A DNA stretch of 63,803 bases from Bacteroidota bacterium (GTDB lineage: Bacteria > Bacteroidota > Bacteroidia > Bacteroidales > Bacteroidaceae). The notes under the pieces were generated by a model. That model was not told the DNA's origin, made no database searches, and saw only the letters and a list, made by a program, of their open reading frames with translations. Made by a program: the position numbers and the translations under genes. This document shows, one piece after another, positions 17,834 through 26,007 of the stretch. The stretch covers positions 1 to 63,803 of the forward strand of contig JAFABV010000044.1 of the NCBI GenBank assembly GCA_023425865.1. Reading direction: 5' to 3'. The number at the start of each line of letters is the position of its first letter. The first letter of the stretch is position 1.

Positions 17834-17926
17834 AAACTTACTATATTTACGTTACAAATTTAGTGATTATAATCGGATAAGTTCCTATTTTTTTTGTAAT
17901 TTTACAGAGAAAAAATAGCATTTGTC

Positions 17927-20689
17927 ATGGATAAACTCTTCCTCTTGGACGCCTACGCCATCATCTTCAGGTCGTACTATGCCTTCATCAACCGCCCTTC
18001 GATTAACTCCAAGGGCCTCAACACTTCAGCCATACTGGGCTTTTGCAATACGCTGAAGGAAATTCTCGACAAGGAAAACCCCGCCTATATGGGCGTGGCA
18101 TTCGACAAGGGCAAGACGTTCCGCCATGAGGCCTTCCCCGCATATAAAGCGCAGCGGAGCGAGACACCCGAAGACATCAAGCTCGCGGTGCCCTATATCC
18201 AAGAGATTCTCAAGGCGCTCAACATCCCTATCCTGCAGGTCGACGGCTTCGAGGCCGATGATGTCATCGGCACACTGGCCACACAAGCGGGCTTGACCGG
18301 CGTAGAGACATATATGCTCACGCCCGACAAAGACTACGCACAGCTGGTGCGAGGCAATGTGTTTATGTTTCGTCCGAGGCAGGGCGGCGGATACGACAAA
18401 CTGGGCGAAAAAGAAATCGCCGAGAAATATGGCATCGCCTCGGCGGCACAGGTCATCGACCTGCTGGCCCTCATGGGCGACTCGGCCGACAACTACCCGG
18501 GCTGTCCGGGCGTGGGCGAGAAGACGGCCGCTAAACTCATTAACGAGTTTGGCAGTACAGAGGAACTCATCGCACACTCCGACCAACTCAAAGGCAAGAT
18601 GCGCGAAAAAGTGGAGAGCGCCGTAGAAGATATCAAGATGGCAAAGTTTCTCGCCACCATACGTACCGACGTGCCCATCGACCTCGACCTTGACGCGCTG
18701 AAGGTGGTGGCACCCGACGAACCCAAACTGCGCGAACTCTTCACCGAACTGGAGTTTAAGCAGCTGACAGAACGATTTCTTAACAAATCAAAAAACAAGT
18801 CAACAGTTACTAATCAGCAGCTCGAATTATTCGCCGAAAATCCGACCGAGAGTCAAGACGCGCCGAAATTTACGAATCTTGAGAGCCTTAAAACGGCATT
18901 TCACGAATACAAACTCATTGAAACAGAGGAGGAAGCACGTCAGCTTTATGACTTTTTACGGACAAATAAAATTCTCAGTTTAGATACAGAGACCACATCT
19001 GCCAACGCCATGGAGGCGGAATTGGTGGGTCTGAGCTTCGCCGTGAAGGAAAAAGAAGCATTTTATGTAGCCATTCCGAGTAACCGTGAAGAAGCGTTAA
19101 AGTTTATAGAGATTTTCAAACCGCTATACCAAGACCCCGAAATATTGAAGGTGGGGCAGAATATCAAGTACGACTATGTGGTACTGCGCGGTTATGGCGT
19201 TGACCTCCAAGGACCGCTGTTCGACACCATGCTCGCCCACTATCTCATACAACCCGAATTGCGTCACAACATGGACTACATGGCCGAGACGCTGCTCGGC
19301 TACCAGACCATACACATCGACGAGCTCATCGGCGCCAAGGGCAAGACGCAGAAAAACATGCGCGACCTCTCACCAGCCGAGGTCTATGAGTATGCCGCCG
19401 AGGACGCCGACATCACCCTGCGCCTGAAAAACGTGCTCGATCCCCGCCTGAAAGAGGTGGGCGCGGAACGCTTGTTCTGGGATATAGAGATGCCGCTGGT
19501 CAAGGTTCTGGCCGATATGGAAATCAATGGTGTGTGCTTAGATACCGACATGCTGAAGGAAACCGAGCGGGCTTTCACCGAACGCATGAACCAATACGAG
19601 CGACATGCCTACGAACTGGCCGGCGAGGAGTTCAACATCTCCAGCCCCAAGCAGGTGGGCGACATCCTCTTTGGCAAGATGCAGGTTGTGGACAAACCCA
19701 AGAAGACCAAGACGGGGCAGTATGTCACCTCAGAGGAGGTGCTGATGCAGCTGCGCGACAAGGCACCCATCGTCGACGACATTCTCAACTACCGCGGCAT
19801 GAAGAAGCTCCTCAGCACTTACGTCGAGGCCTTGCCCAAGCTCATCAATCCCCGCACCGGACATATCCACACCTCGTTCAACCAGGCCGTGACGGCCACG
19901 GGGCGACTATCGTCGAGCGACCCCAACCTGCAGAACATCCCCGTGCGCGACGACGACGGCAAGGAGATACGCCGCTGTTTCATCCCCGAGCCGGGATGCC
20001 GCTGGTTCTCGGCCGACTACAGTCAGATAGAACTGCGCATCATGGCGCACCTCAGCGACGACGCGCACATGATTGAGGCTTTCCGCGAAGGGCAGGACAT
20101 CCACCGCGCCACGGCCGCGAAAATCTGGAAAACAGACCTCGATGCCGTCACCGACAGCCAGCGCAAGCAGGCCAAGCAGGCCAACTTCGGCATCATATAC
20201 GGCATCACCACCTACGGCTTAGCACAGCGCATGGGCATCGACAACGGCGAGGCCCGCCAGCTCATCGACGGCTATTTCGCCACCTTCCCCAAGGTGCAGC
20301 AGTACATGGAGCAGTCGAAGCTGGTGGCTCGTGAGAAGGGTTATGCCGAGACTCTCTTCGGCCGCCGCCGCTACCTGCCCGACATCACCTCGCGCAACGC
20401 CACCGTGCGAGGCTTTGCCGAGCGCAACGCCATCAACGCGCCCATCCAGGGCAGCGAGGCCGACATCATCAAGCTGGCCATGATACGCATCTGGAAGCGG
20501 TTCAAGGACGAGGGCATCCGCTCAAAGATGATACTCCAGGTGCACGACGAACTCAACTTCTCGGTCTATCCCGACGAAGCCGGCCAGGTGGAGCGCATCG
20601 TCATCGAGGAGATGCAGGGCGCCTACACCCTCTCCGTGCCCCTCGTGGCCGATGCCGGATGGGGCGACAACTGGTTAGAGGCGCACTAA
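17927..20689 (+). CDS. polA: DNA polymerase I
   Basis: The repair and Okazaki-fragment polymerase. The 920 residues carry three domains. The 5' nuclease (about 1-290) has MLTPDKDYAQLV and VIDLLALMGDSADNYPG. A 3'-5' exonuclease follows (about 330-510) with its first motif intact, ILSLDTETTS. The family A polymerase has motif A FSADYSQIELRIM, motif B RKQAKQANFGIIYG and motif C QVHDELN. Because the exonuclease acidic residues remain, proofreading is probably active, unlike in many Gram-positive PolA proteins. The gene is monocistronic, with a divergent prenyl synthase upstream. Confidence 0.97.
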   Translation: MDKLFLLDAYAIIFRSYYAFINRPSINSKGLNTSAILGFCNTLKEILDKENPAYMGVAFDKGKTFRHEAFPAYKAQRSETPEDIKLAVPYIQEILKALNIPILQVDGFEADDVIGTLATQAGLTGVETYMLTPDKDYAQLVRGNVFMFRPRQGGGYDKLGEKEIAEKYGIASAAQVIDLLALMGDSADNYPGCPGVGEKTAAKLINEFGSTEELIAHSDQLKGKMREKVESAVEDIKMAKFLATIRTDVPIDLDLDALKVVAPDEPKLRELFTELEFKQLTERFLNKSKNKSTVTNQQLELFAENPTESQDAPKFTNLESLKTAFHEYKLIETEEEARQLYDFLRTNKILSLDTETTSANAMEAELVGLSFAVKEKEAFYVAIPSNREEALKFIEIFKPLYQDPEILKVGQNIKYDYVVLRGYGVDLQGPLFDTMLAHYLIQPELRHNMDYMAETLLGYQTIHIDELIGAKGKTQKNMRDLSPAEVYEYAAEDADITLRLKNVLDPRLKEVGAERLFWDIEMPLVKVLADMEINGVCLDTDMLKETERAFTERMNQYERHAYELAGEEFNISSPKQVGDILFGKMQVVDKPKKTKTGQYVTSEEVLMQLRDKAPIVDDILNYRGMKKLLSTYVEALPKLINPRTGHIHTSFNQAVTATGRLSSSDPNLQNIPVRDDDGKEIRRCFIPEPGCRWFSADYSQIELRIMAHLSDDAHMIEAFREGQDIHRATAAKIWKTDLDAVTDSQRKQAKQANFGIIYGITTYGLAQRMGIDNGEARQLIDGYFATFPKVQQYMEQSKLVAREKGYAETLFGRRRYLPDITSRNATVRGFAERNAINAPIQGSEADIIKLAMIRIWKRFKDEGIRSKMILQVHDELNFSVYPDEAGQVERIVIEEMQGAYTLSVPLVADAGWGDNWLEAH

Positions 20690-20812
20690 GCCTCTAACCG
20701 GCCATTGGCCCTAAATAACAGGCTTATAGGTGCAAGGATGAGACTACAAGCAAACAGTAGAAACGCATATAAACCTTATATCCTAAATACAGATATGCAC
20801 TTAAAAAAAATA

Positions 20813-21733
20813 ATGAAGTACCACTATCTATTATTCATGCTCATGCCCTTCGCATCATGCATTACACCTAAGGGCCAGACAACAGACACCGAAGACGTGC
20901 GTCATTATGTGACATCAGACTATGCCCACCGCCAGCAGGGCTATGACTGGACTGTAGTGACCATCAGCAAGAAGTCTGACAGCGCAGCATACATTACCGT
21001 GAGGTCGAGGGCCGACAAGAAGAAACCTTCTTGCTCGTTTGAGGCATTGGCACGTGTCAACACCACAGCCGACACGCTACAGGCCGACATCGACGCTGGT
21101 AGCGTGACCTTTACGATCAGTGGCGACACATTGGCAGTGACGGCCAATCCCGAATCTCTTCTGTATTATTACTGTTCGGGAGGTGCCTCGCTCAACAATA
21201 CATATATCCTGTTGCACGAACCCTTAGACACCACCCAACTGGCTTCTTTCCACAGCGGCCAGACTTTCAAGACAGAGGGCAGCGCTATCAGTTATACGGT
21301 AAACTACAACGATAGCGTGCTGCGCATTACCCCGGCAGGACTTACAGTCACCAATAGCGCCATCGAAGAAAACATCATGGGCTATAGCGTAACCGGCATC
21401 AGAACCGATGATCTCAACGATGACGACTATCCAGAACTCCTCGTATTTCTCACGTCGAAGGGCAGTGGCAGCTATGGCAACGTAGTGGCGCTTTCACCCA
21501 ATGAGGGTAAGTCGGTCAGCCGAGTAACGCTACCACCGCTCGACCAAGATCCTCTGAACGGGAAGGGCTACCAGGGCCACGACTCGTTTTCTGTGGTTGA
21601 GCACACGCTGCACCGCACATTTCCGGTATACAATCCCGGAGACATCAACGCCCAACCGTCGGGCGGCAACCGCACCCTGACCTACGACATGGTAGACAAG
21701 ACCGACTCAAGGGTCTTCAAAATTGCGAAATAA
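20813..21733 (+). CDS. PliI-like lipoprotein (possible lysozyme inhibitor)
   Basis: A secreted lipoprotein of 306 residues. MKYHYLLFMLMPFASC is a lipoprotein signal peptide with the lipobox FASC. The frame is open from 20705, but only this Met gives a signal peptide at the N-terminus (an ATG at 20795 is a possible alternative). The C-terminal third resembles the PliI family of periplasmic inhibitors of I-type lysozyme: DLNDDDYPELLVFL, then SKGSGSYGNVVALS, then GYQGHDSFSVVEHTL and RTFPVYNPGDINAQPSGGNR. The central SCSFEALARV...YYYCSGGASL segment is also seen in Bacteroidota members. Lysozyme inhibition is inferred from domain similarity only. Confidence 0.7.
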   Translation: MKYHYLLFMLMPFASCITPKGQTTDTEDVRHYVTSDYAHRQQGYDWTVVTISKKSDSAAYITVRSRADKKKPSCSFEALARVNTTADTLQADIDAGSVTFTISGDTLAVTANPESLLYYYCSGGASLNNTYILLHEPLDTTQLASFHSGQTFKTEGSAISYTVNYNDSVLRITPAGLTVTNSAIEENIMGYSVTGIRTDDLNDDDYPELLVFLTSKGSGSYGNVVALSPNEGKSVSRVTLPPLDQDPLNGKGYQGHDSFSVVEHTLHRTFPVYNPGDINAQPSGGNRTLTYDMVDKTDSRVFKIAK

Positions 21734-21869
21734 TAGGGTGTGGGTACGGGCCATCTCATTCCCCATGCCCCTACCCAGCTATTTAAGGACATGCCAAATC
21801 ACGCTTGGCATATCCTTTTGTGTTTGTAAAAACCACTGCTTGCCTGACCATAACCCTACATTCACACAC

Positions 21870-21956
21870 TGCAAATGCCATGTTAGGAACTGCCAAATGC
21901 CATGTTTGCAACTGCTAAATGCCATGTTTGCAACTGCCAAATACCATGTTTACAAC
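21870..21956. repeat. 22-bp tandem repeat upstream of the ECF sigma gene
   Basis: Units at 21870-21890 (21 nt), 21891-21912, 21913-21934 and 21935-21956 (22 nt each), then a broken copy. The consensus carries AAATGCCATGTTTGCAAC. Apart from this array and a 19-nt AT-rich tract before the ATG, nothing else is evident in the 380-nt gap 21734-22115. Confidence 0.85.
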
Positions 21957-22115
21957 TGCCAAGAACAGAAAAGACACCGCAAGAAAACGAGGCCCTTTTA
22001 CTGACCTCTCACCATTACGCATACACCATTTACTACATGGCCCCAGTCTTTGAGTCGTTAGTGGGTAATGATTAACTGTATTGAATTGTATATAACAATA
22101 AAAGACCACACCGCA

Positions 22116-22637
22116 ATGACACAAGAACATCTCTACGCAATGGGCTCTACGGCCACCGCTGAAAGCCTATTCCGCATGCATTACAAGGATATGTACCGCA
22201 TGGCATATACCTTGCTGCACGATGCGGAAGAAAGCCGAGACGTGGTACAGAGCGTGTTTTTGCGGCTTATTGACCGCCGTGTCGCGATAGAACCACAGAC
22301 AGCGCGTGGCTATCTGCTCACTGCCACGCGTCATGCCTGCCTGAACCTCATGTCACGCAAAAAAGTCGAAGAGCGCATACAACGGCTCTATCCGCGCGAA
22401 TTGGAGGTGCCCTCCCTGTCGGCAGAAGAGCAGGAACAGCGCTGGCGGGCTATCAACCGGTTTATCGACGAAGGCCTCACGCCACAAACCTCACGCGTGC
22501 TCCGGCTCTGCTATGACAAGGGCCTGAGCTACCGCGAGGCGGCCGACGAGCTCGGCATCAGCGTTGCGGCGGTGAACAAGCACATGGTACAGGCCTTGAG
22601 AAAACTGCGCGAACGATTCAATCCAACCAACCCCTAA
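22116..22637 (+). CDS. ECF-type RNA polymerase sigma factor
   Basis: A 173-residue sigma-70 family protein of the extracytoplasmic-function class. Region 2 is visible as LFRMHYKDMYRMAYTLLHDAEESRDVVQSVFL and region 4 as LRLCYDKGLSYREAADELGISVAAVNKHMVQALRKL, which is the -35-binding helix-turn-helix. Bacteroidota sigma factors of this kind usually pair with a FecR-like anti-sigma factor and a SusC/TonB receptor. Here the next gene is a short membrane protein that looks broken, and no receptor follows. An ATG at 22068 in frame is possible, but region 2 homology begins after the ATG at 22116. Confidence 0.88.
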   Translation: MTQEHLYAMGSTATAESLFRMHYKDMYRMAYTLLHDAEESRDVVQSVFLRLIDRRVAIEPQTARGYLLTATRHACLNLMSRKKVEERIQRLYPRELEVPSLSAEEQEQRWRAINRFIDEGLTPQTSRVLRLCYDKGLSYREAADELGISVAAVNKHMVQALRKLRERFNPTNP

Positions 22638-22649
22638 CATTTGCAACAA

Positions 22650-23030
22650 ATGGAAAACGATTCTCTTTTCAGGCAAGACCCTGAGCTGTATGACATGTCG
22701 GTGGAGACGCGACAGGCCATGACTTACGGAAAAACAGACGATGAAATAGGTATGCCCGACATCGATGCAGAGTGGGATACCCTTTTGGTACGTGTCCGAC
22801 AACGGCCGTCGCGCCGTGCCGTGCTGCGCATAGCGGCCGTGTTTATCGGTCTTGTGATGATGACCGGACTGGCCTGGGGGCTATCCACGTGTTCCATTCG
22901 TTCAGCGACAAAGGCCACCAGAACAGTCCCGTCTTCGAATACCGGTTCTACAGCAAGCACTACATTCAACTATACGTGCGCCGCACCTGCACCTTCAAGT
23001 CGAAGCATTCAGTGCGCCACAACCAGATAA
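22650..23030 (+). CDS. Short membrane protein after the ECF sigma factor, probably truncated or frameshifted
   Basis: A 126-residue frame, 12 nt after the sigma gene. The N-terminus is acidic and soluble (MENDSLFRQDPELYDMSVET). One membrane helix follows (AVLRIAAVFIGLVMMTGLAW, about 55-75). After it the sequence becomes Ser/Thr/Ala-rich and low in homology-like character (SSNTGSTASTTFN). This resembles the N-terminal half of the membrane partner proteins encoded after such sigma factors, lacking any C-terminal periplasmic domain. A GGGGG run at 22875-22879, right after the membrane helix, is a natural point for a frameshift; the +1 frame stays open to 23062. I cannot tell which frame is original. 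Confidence 0.45.
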   Translation: MENDSLFRQDPELYDMSVETRQAMTYGKTDDEIGMPDIDAEWDTLLVRVRQRPSRRAVLRIAAVFIGLVMMTGLAWGLSTCSIRSATKATRTVPSSNTGSTASTTFNYTCAAPAPSSRSIQCATTR

Positions 23031-23200
23031 AAAAAGACAGCTGCTTACGAAACCATATGTAGTCGCCCTTGGGATAGAGAGGGAAAAAGGGCTGGAACAT
23101 ATTATAAAAAAAAGTGAAAAGGGAGCTTGCCCCGGAAATAATACGGTGCGACGCAAGTTATATCCATAATAAAAAGAACACAAATCGGGAGATAAACGCC

Positions 23201-23222
23201 GCGTCTTTCGAAAGAAAGATGC
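23201..23222 (+). other. GAAA-tetraloop hairpin in the gamma carbonic anhydrase leader
   Basis: A 9-bp stem, GCGTCTTTC with GAAAGATGC (one G-T pair), capped by GAAA and lying 30 nt before the ATG of the next gene. No T-run follows, so it is not an ordinary terminator. It may stabilise the message or affect translation. Confidence 0.4.
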
Positions 23223-23251
23223 AGCATATTTCTGGAATAAAAAGATAGGTT

Positions 23252-23749
23252 ATGGCACTCATCAAGACCGTAAAAGGAAAGGCTCCACAGTGGGGCGAGA
23301 ACTGTTATCTGGCAGATAACGCGTCGCTCATAGGAGACATTATCATGGGCGACGACTGCTCCATCTGGTTTGGCGCGGTGCTGCGCGCCGACGTAGACGC
23401 CATACGCATAGGTCATCGCGTCAATGTGCAAGACTGTGCCTGCATACACCAGTCGCACGGTAAGCCTGTGGTCATCGACGACGACGTGACGTTAGGTCAT
23501 GGCGCCGTGGTGCATGCCTGCACCATACACAAGGGTGCGCTCATCGGCATGAACGCTGTAGTGCTTGACAAAGCGGAGATTGGAGAAGGTGCCATCGTCG
23601 CCGCGGGAGCGGTGGTATTGGCAGGAACGAAGGTGGGAGCCTATGAGTTATGGGGTGGCACACCCGCCAAGAAGCTCAAGGATGTGCCTCATGACATGGC
23701 CATCACCTTTGCCCAACACTACCTCGAAACCAAGAAATGGTATGAATGA
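23252..23749 (+). CDS. Gamma carbonic anhydrase family protein (YrdA/PaaY-like)
   Basis: A 165-residue left-handed beta-helix protein made of hexapeptide repeats, recognisable in runs such as LIGDIIMGDDCSIWFGAVLRADVDAIRIGH. The three zinc-binding histidine positions of the gamma carbonic anhydrase superfamily are present (HQSHG, LGHGAVVHAC). Members act as carbonic anhydrases or, like PaaY, as thioesterases; many are uncharacterised. The gene stands between the sigma-factor locus and ychF and seems to be its own unit. Confidence 0.88.
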   Translation: MALIKTVKGKAPQWGENCYLADNASLIGDIIMGDDCSIWFGAVLRADVDAIRIGHRVNVQDCACIHQSHGKPVVIDDDVTLGHGAVVHACTIHKGALIGMNAVVLDKAEIGEGAIVAAGAVVLAGTKVGAYELWGGTPAKKLKDVPHDMAITFAQHYLETKKWYE

Positions 23750-23807
23750 AAATGCCTGTAAGGCAGCAATAAATCATTCGCAAACAGCTTATCTCCATAC
23801 TTTTTCG

Positions 23808-23815
23808 TACCTTTG
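23808..23815 (+). promoter_or_regulatory. -7 element of ychF
   Basis: TACCTTTG, 31 nt before the ychF ATG. Confidence 0.55.
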
Positions 23816-23846
23816 CAATTTAGAATATAAACGTTTATCATAAAAT

Positions 23847-24950
23847 ATGGCTTTAAAATGTGGCATTGTAGGTTTGCCCAACGTAGGCAAGTCTACCCTT
23901 TTCAACTGTCTTTCGAGTGCAAAGGCACAGGCAGCCAACTTCCCCTTCTGCACCATCGAGCCCAACCTGGGCGTCATCACCGTGCCCGACGAGCGTCTGA
24001 CGAAGCTCGCCGAGATTGTGCATCCCGGTCGCATCGTGCCCGCCACGTGCGAGATTGTGGACATTGCCGGACTGGTGAAGGGTGCGTCGAAGGGCGAGGG
24101 ACTGGGCAACAAGTTCCTCGGTAACATCCGCGAGTGCGACGCCATCATCCATGTCATCCGCTGTTTCGACGACGACAACGTGGTGCGCGAGGGCGGCATG
24201 GCCATCGACCCGCTGGCCGACAAGGACATCATCGACACCGAGCTGCAGCTCAAAGACCTGGAGACCATCGAGGGCCAGCTGGCCAAGACCGAGAAGGTGG
24301 CCGCCACGGGCAACAAGGATGCCAAGGTGCTGCTGGAGGTGCTCAAGGCCTACAAGGAGGTGCTCGACAAGGGTCAGAACGCCCGCAGCGTGACCTTCGA
24401 GAGCAAGGAGGAGCAGAAGGCTGCCCACGACCTCTTTCTGCTGACCACCAAGCCGGTGCTCTACGTGTGCAACGTAGACGAGCTGTCGGCCAAGACAGGC
24501 AATGATTACAGCCGAAAGATTGAGGATATCGCCGCCCAGGAGGGTGCCGAGGCCATGGTCATCGCGGCCAAGACCGAGGAAGACATCGCCTCGCTCGACT
24601 CATATGAGGACAAGCAGCTTTTCCTCGACGAGCTCGGACTGGAGGAGAGCGGCGTGAACCGACTCATCAAGAAAGCCTACCACCTGCTCAACCTGCAGAC
24701 CTTCATCACCGCCGGTGAGATGGAGGTGAAGGCCTGGACGTTCCATAAGGGATGGAAGGCCCCGCAGTGCGCCGGTGTCATCCACACCGACTTCGAGAAG
24801 GGATTCATCCGCGCCGAGGTCATCAAGTATGCCGACTACATCCAGTATGGCTCTGAGGCCGCCATCCGCGAAGCCGGCAAATTAGGCATCGAAGGCAAGG
24901 AATACGTGGTGCAAGACGGCGATATCATGCACTTCAGGTTTAACGTTTGA
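23847..24950 (+). CDS. ychF: Ribosome-binding ATPase YchF
   Basis: An Obg-family P-loop protein that hydrolyses ATP rather than GTP and binds ribosomes. The 367 residues begin MALKCGIVGLPNVGKSTLFNCLSS, with the Walker A motif at about 9-16, followed by the switch region NFPFCTIEPN and the G3 motif DIAGLVKGASKGEGLGNKFL. The altered G4 region (YVCNVDE) explains the ATP preference of the family. The C-terminal TGS-like domain includes FTAGEMEVKAW-type sequence (FITAGEMEVKAWT) and GFIRAEVIKYADYI. Length is standard. Confidence 0.96.
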   Translation: MALKCGIVGLPNVGKSTLFNCLSSAKAQAANFPFCTIEPNLGVITVPDERLTKLAEIVHPGRIVPATCEIVDIAGLVKGASKGEGLGNKFLGNIRECDAIIHVIRCFDDDNVVREGGMAIDPLADKDIIDTELQLKDLETIEGQLAKTEKVAATGNKDAKVLLEVLKAYKEVLDKGQNARSVTFESKEEQKAAHDLFLLTTKPVLYVCNVDELSAKTGNDYSRKIEDIAAQEGAEAMVIAAKTEEDIASLDSYEDKQLFLDELGLEESGVNRLIKKAYHLLNLQTFITAGEMEVKAWTFHKGWKAPQCAGVIHTDFEKGFIRAEVIKYADYIQYGSEAAIREAGKLGIEGKEYVVQDGDIMHFRFNV

Positions 24951-24954
24951 TCAA

Positions 24955-25121
24955 TTCAAAATTCATCATTCAAAATTCAAAATTGAGCCATGCTGATATG
25001 GGTGAACCATGCAGGTATGACCAAAGCATGAATTCTGAAAGATGTTCAACTTAATTTTGAATTATGAATTTTGAAAGGATGGTTAACTTAATTTTGAATT
25101 TTGAATTATGAATTTTGAATT
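24955..25121. repeat. Inverted pair of heptamer-repeat tracts between ychF and lgt
   Basis: The left tract (24955-24985) is TTCAAAA-type heptamers read on the plus strand. The right tract (25051-25121) consists of the reverse complement TTTTGAA with TTATGAA variants. About 65 nt of unique sequence separates them. In the right tract a block of about 23 nt is duplicated (25054-25076 and 25095-25117 region), and the second copy contains the lgt start codon. Confidence 0.75.
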
Positions 25122-25956
25122 GTTATACATTCTCTGGAACCCCTCAGAGGTGATGTTCCATATCGGCAGCTTTGGTATACGCTGGTATTCCATGTGCTGG
25201 CTTGTGGGCCTTTTCTTGGGCTATCTGCTCATGCAACGGCTCTACAAGCAGCAGCAGATACCCGAAGAGAAGTTCGAACCGCTGTTCCTCTACATCTTCA
25301 TCAGCGTGCTTGTGGGCGCGCGCTTAGGGCATTGTCTGTTTTATCAGCCCGACTATTTCCTCTCGTCGTGGGACCATATCGTGGAGATGTTTATCCCCAT
25401 GCACCACATGCCCGACGGCTCGTGGAAGTTTACGGGCTATGAGGGACTGGCCTCGCACGGCGGTGTAATCGGCATGATCATTGCCATACTGCTCTATGCG
25501 CGCAACATGAAGCTGAATGTCTGGACCGTATTAGACAACTTCGGCTTGGTATCGTGCGTCACCGCCACCTTTATCCGCTTGGGCAACCTCATGAACTCGG
25601 AGATTATCGGTAAGGTGACCGACGTGCCCTGGGCCTTCATCTTCCAGCGTGTGGACCAGTATCCGCGCCACCCCGGCCAACTCTATGAGGCCATCGCCTA
25701 CACCATCTTTTTCTTTATCATCTATGCCATCTACCGCCGCCACCGCGAACGCGTAGGCACGGGCTACTATTTCGGACTCTGTCTGACGCTGATTTTCGTT
25801 GCCCGTTTCCTCATCGAGTATACCAAAGACATCCAGGTAGACTTCGAGTCGGGCATGCTGCTCGACATGGGTCAGATACTCTCCATCCCCTTCATCATCA
25901 TCGGCATCGCCACGATGGTGGGCGGCAAATGGATGAAGAAGCTGGGGGCCAAATAG
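25108..25956 (+). CDS. lgt: Prolipoprotein diacylglyceryl transferase
   Basis: An inner-membrane enzyme that transfers diacylglycerol from phosphatidylglycerol to the lipobox cysteine of prolipoproteins, the first step of lipoprotein maturation. The 282 residues show the Lgt core: FGIRWYSMCWL near the start, GLASHGGVIGM containing the essential His-Gly-Gly, the RLGNLMNSEIIGK signature, and YPRHPGQLYEA. About seven hydrophobic helices are visible. The first five codons (MNFEL) lie within the heptamer repeat, and an upstream 15-codon frame (25064-25111) ends in an ATGA overlap with this start. Confidence 0.95.
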   Translation: MNFELLYILWNPSEVMFHIGSFGIRWYSMCWLVGLFLGYLLMQRLYKQQQIPEEKFEPLFLYIFISVLVGARLGHCLFYQPDYFLSSWDHIVEMFIPMHHMPDGSWKFTGYEGLASHGGVIGMIIAILLYARNMKLNVWTVLDNFGLVSCVTATFIRLGNLMNSEIIGKVTDVPWAFIFQRVDQYPRHPGQLYEAIAYTIFFFIIYAIYRRHRERVGTGYYFGLCLTLIFVARFLIEYTKDIQVDFESGMLLDMGQILSIPFIIIGIATMVGGKWMKKLGAK

Positions 25957-26007
25957 CACACACCACCTTTCAGTTACGCCATACATCACCCTTACACCTC
26001 AATCTCT

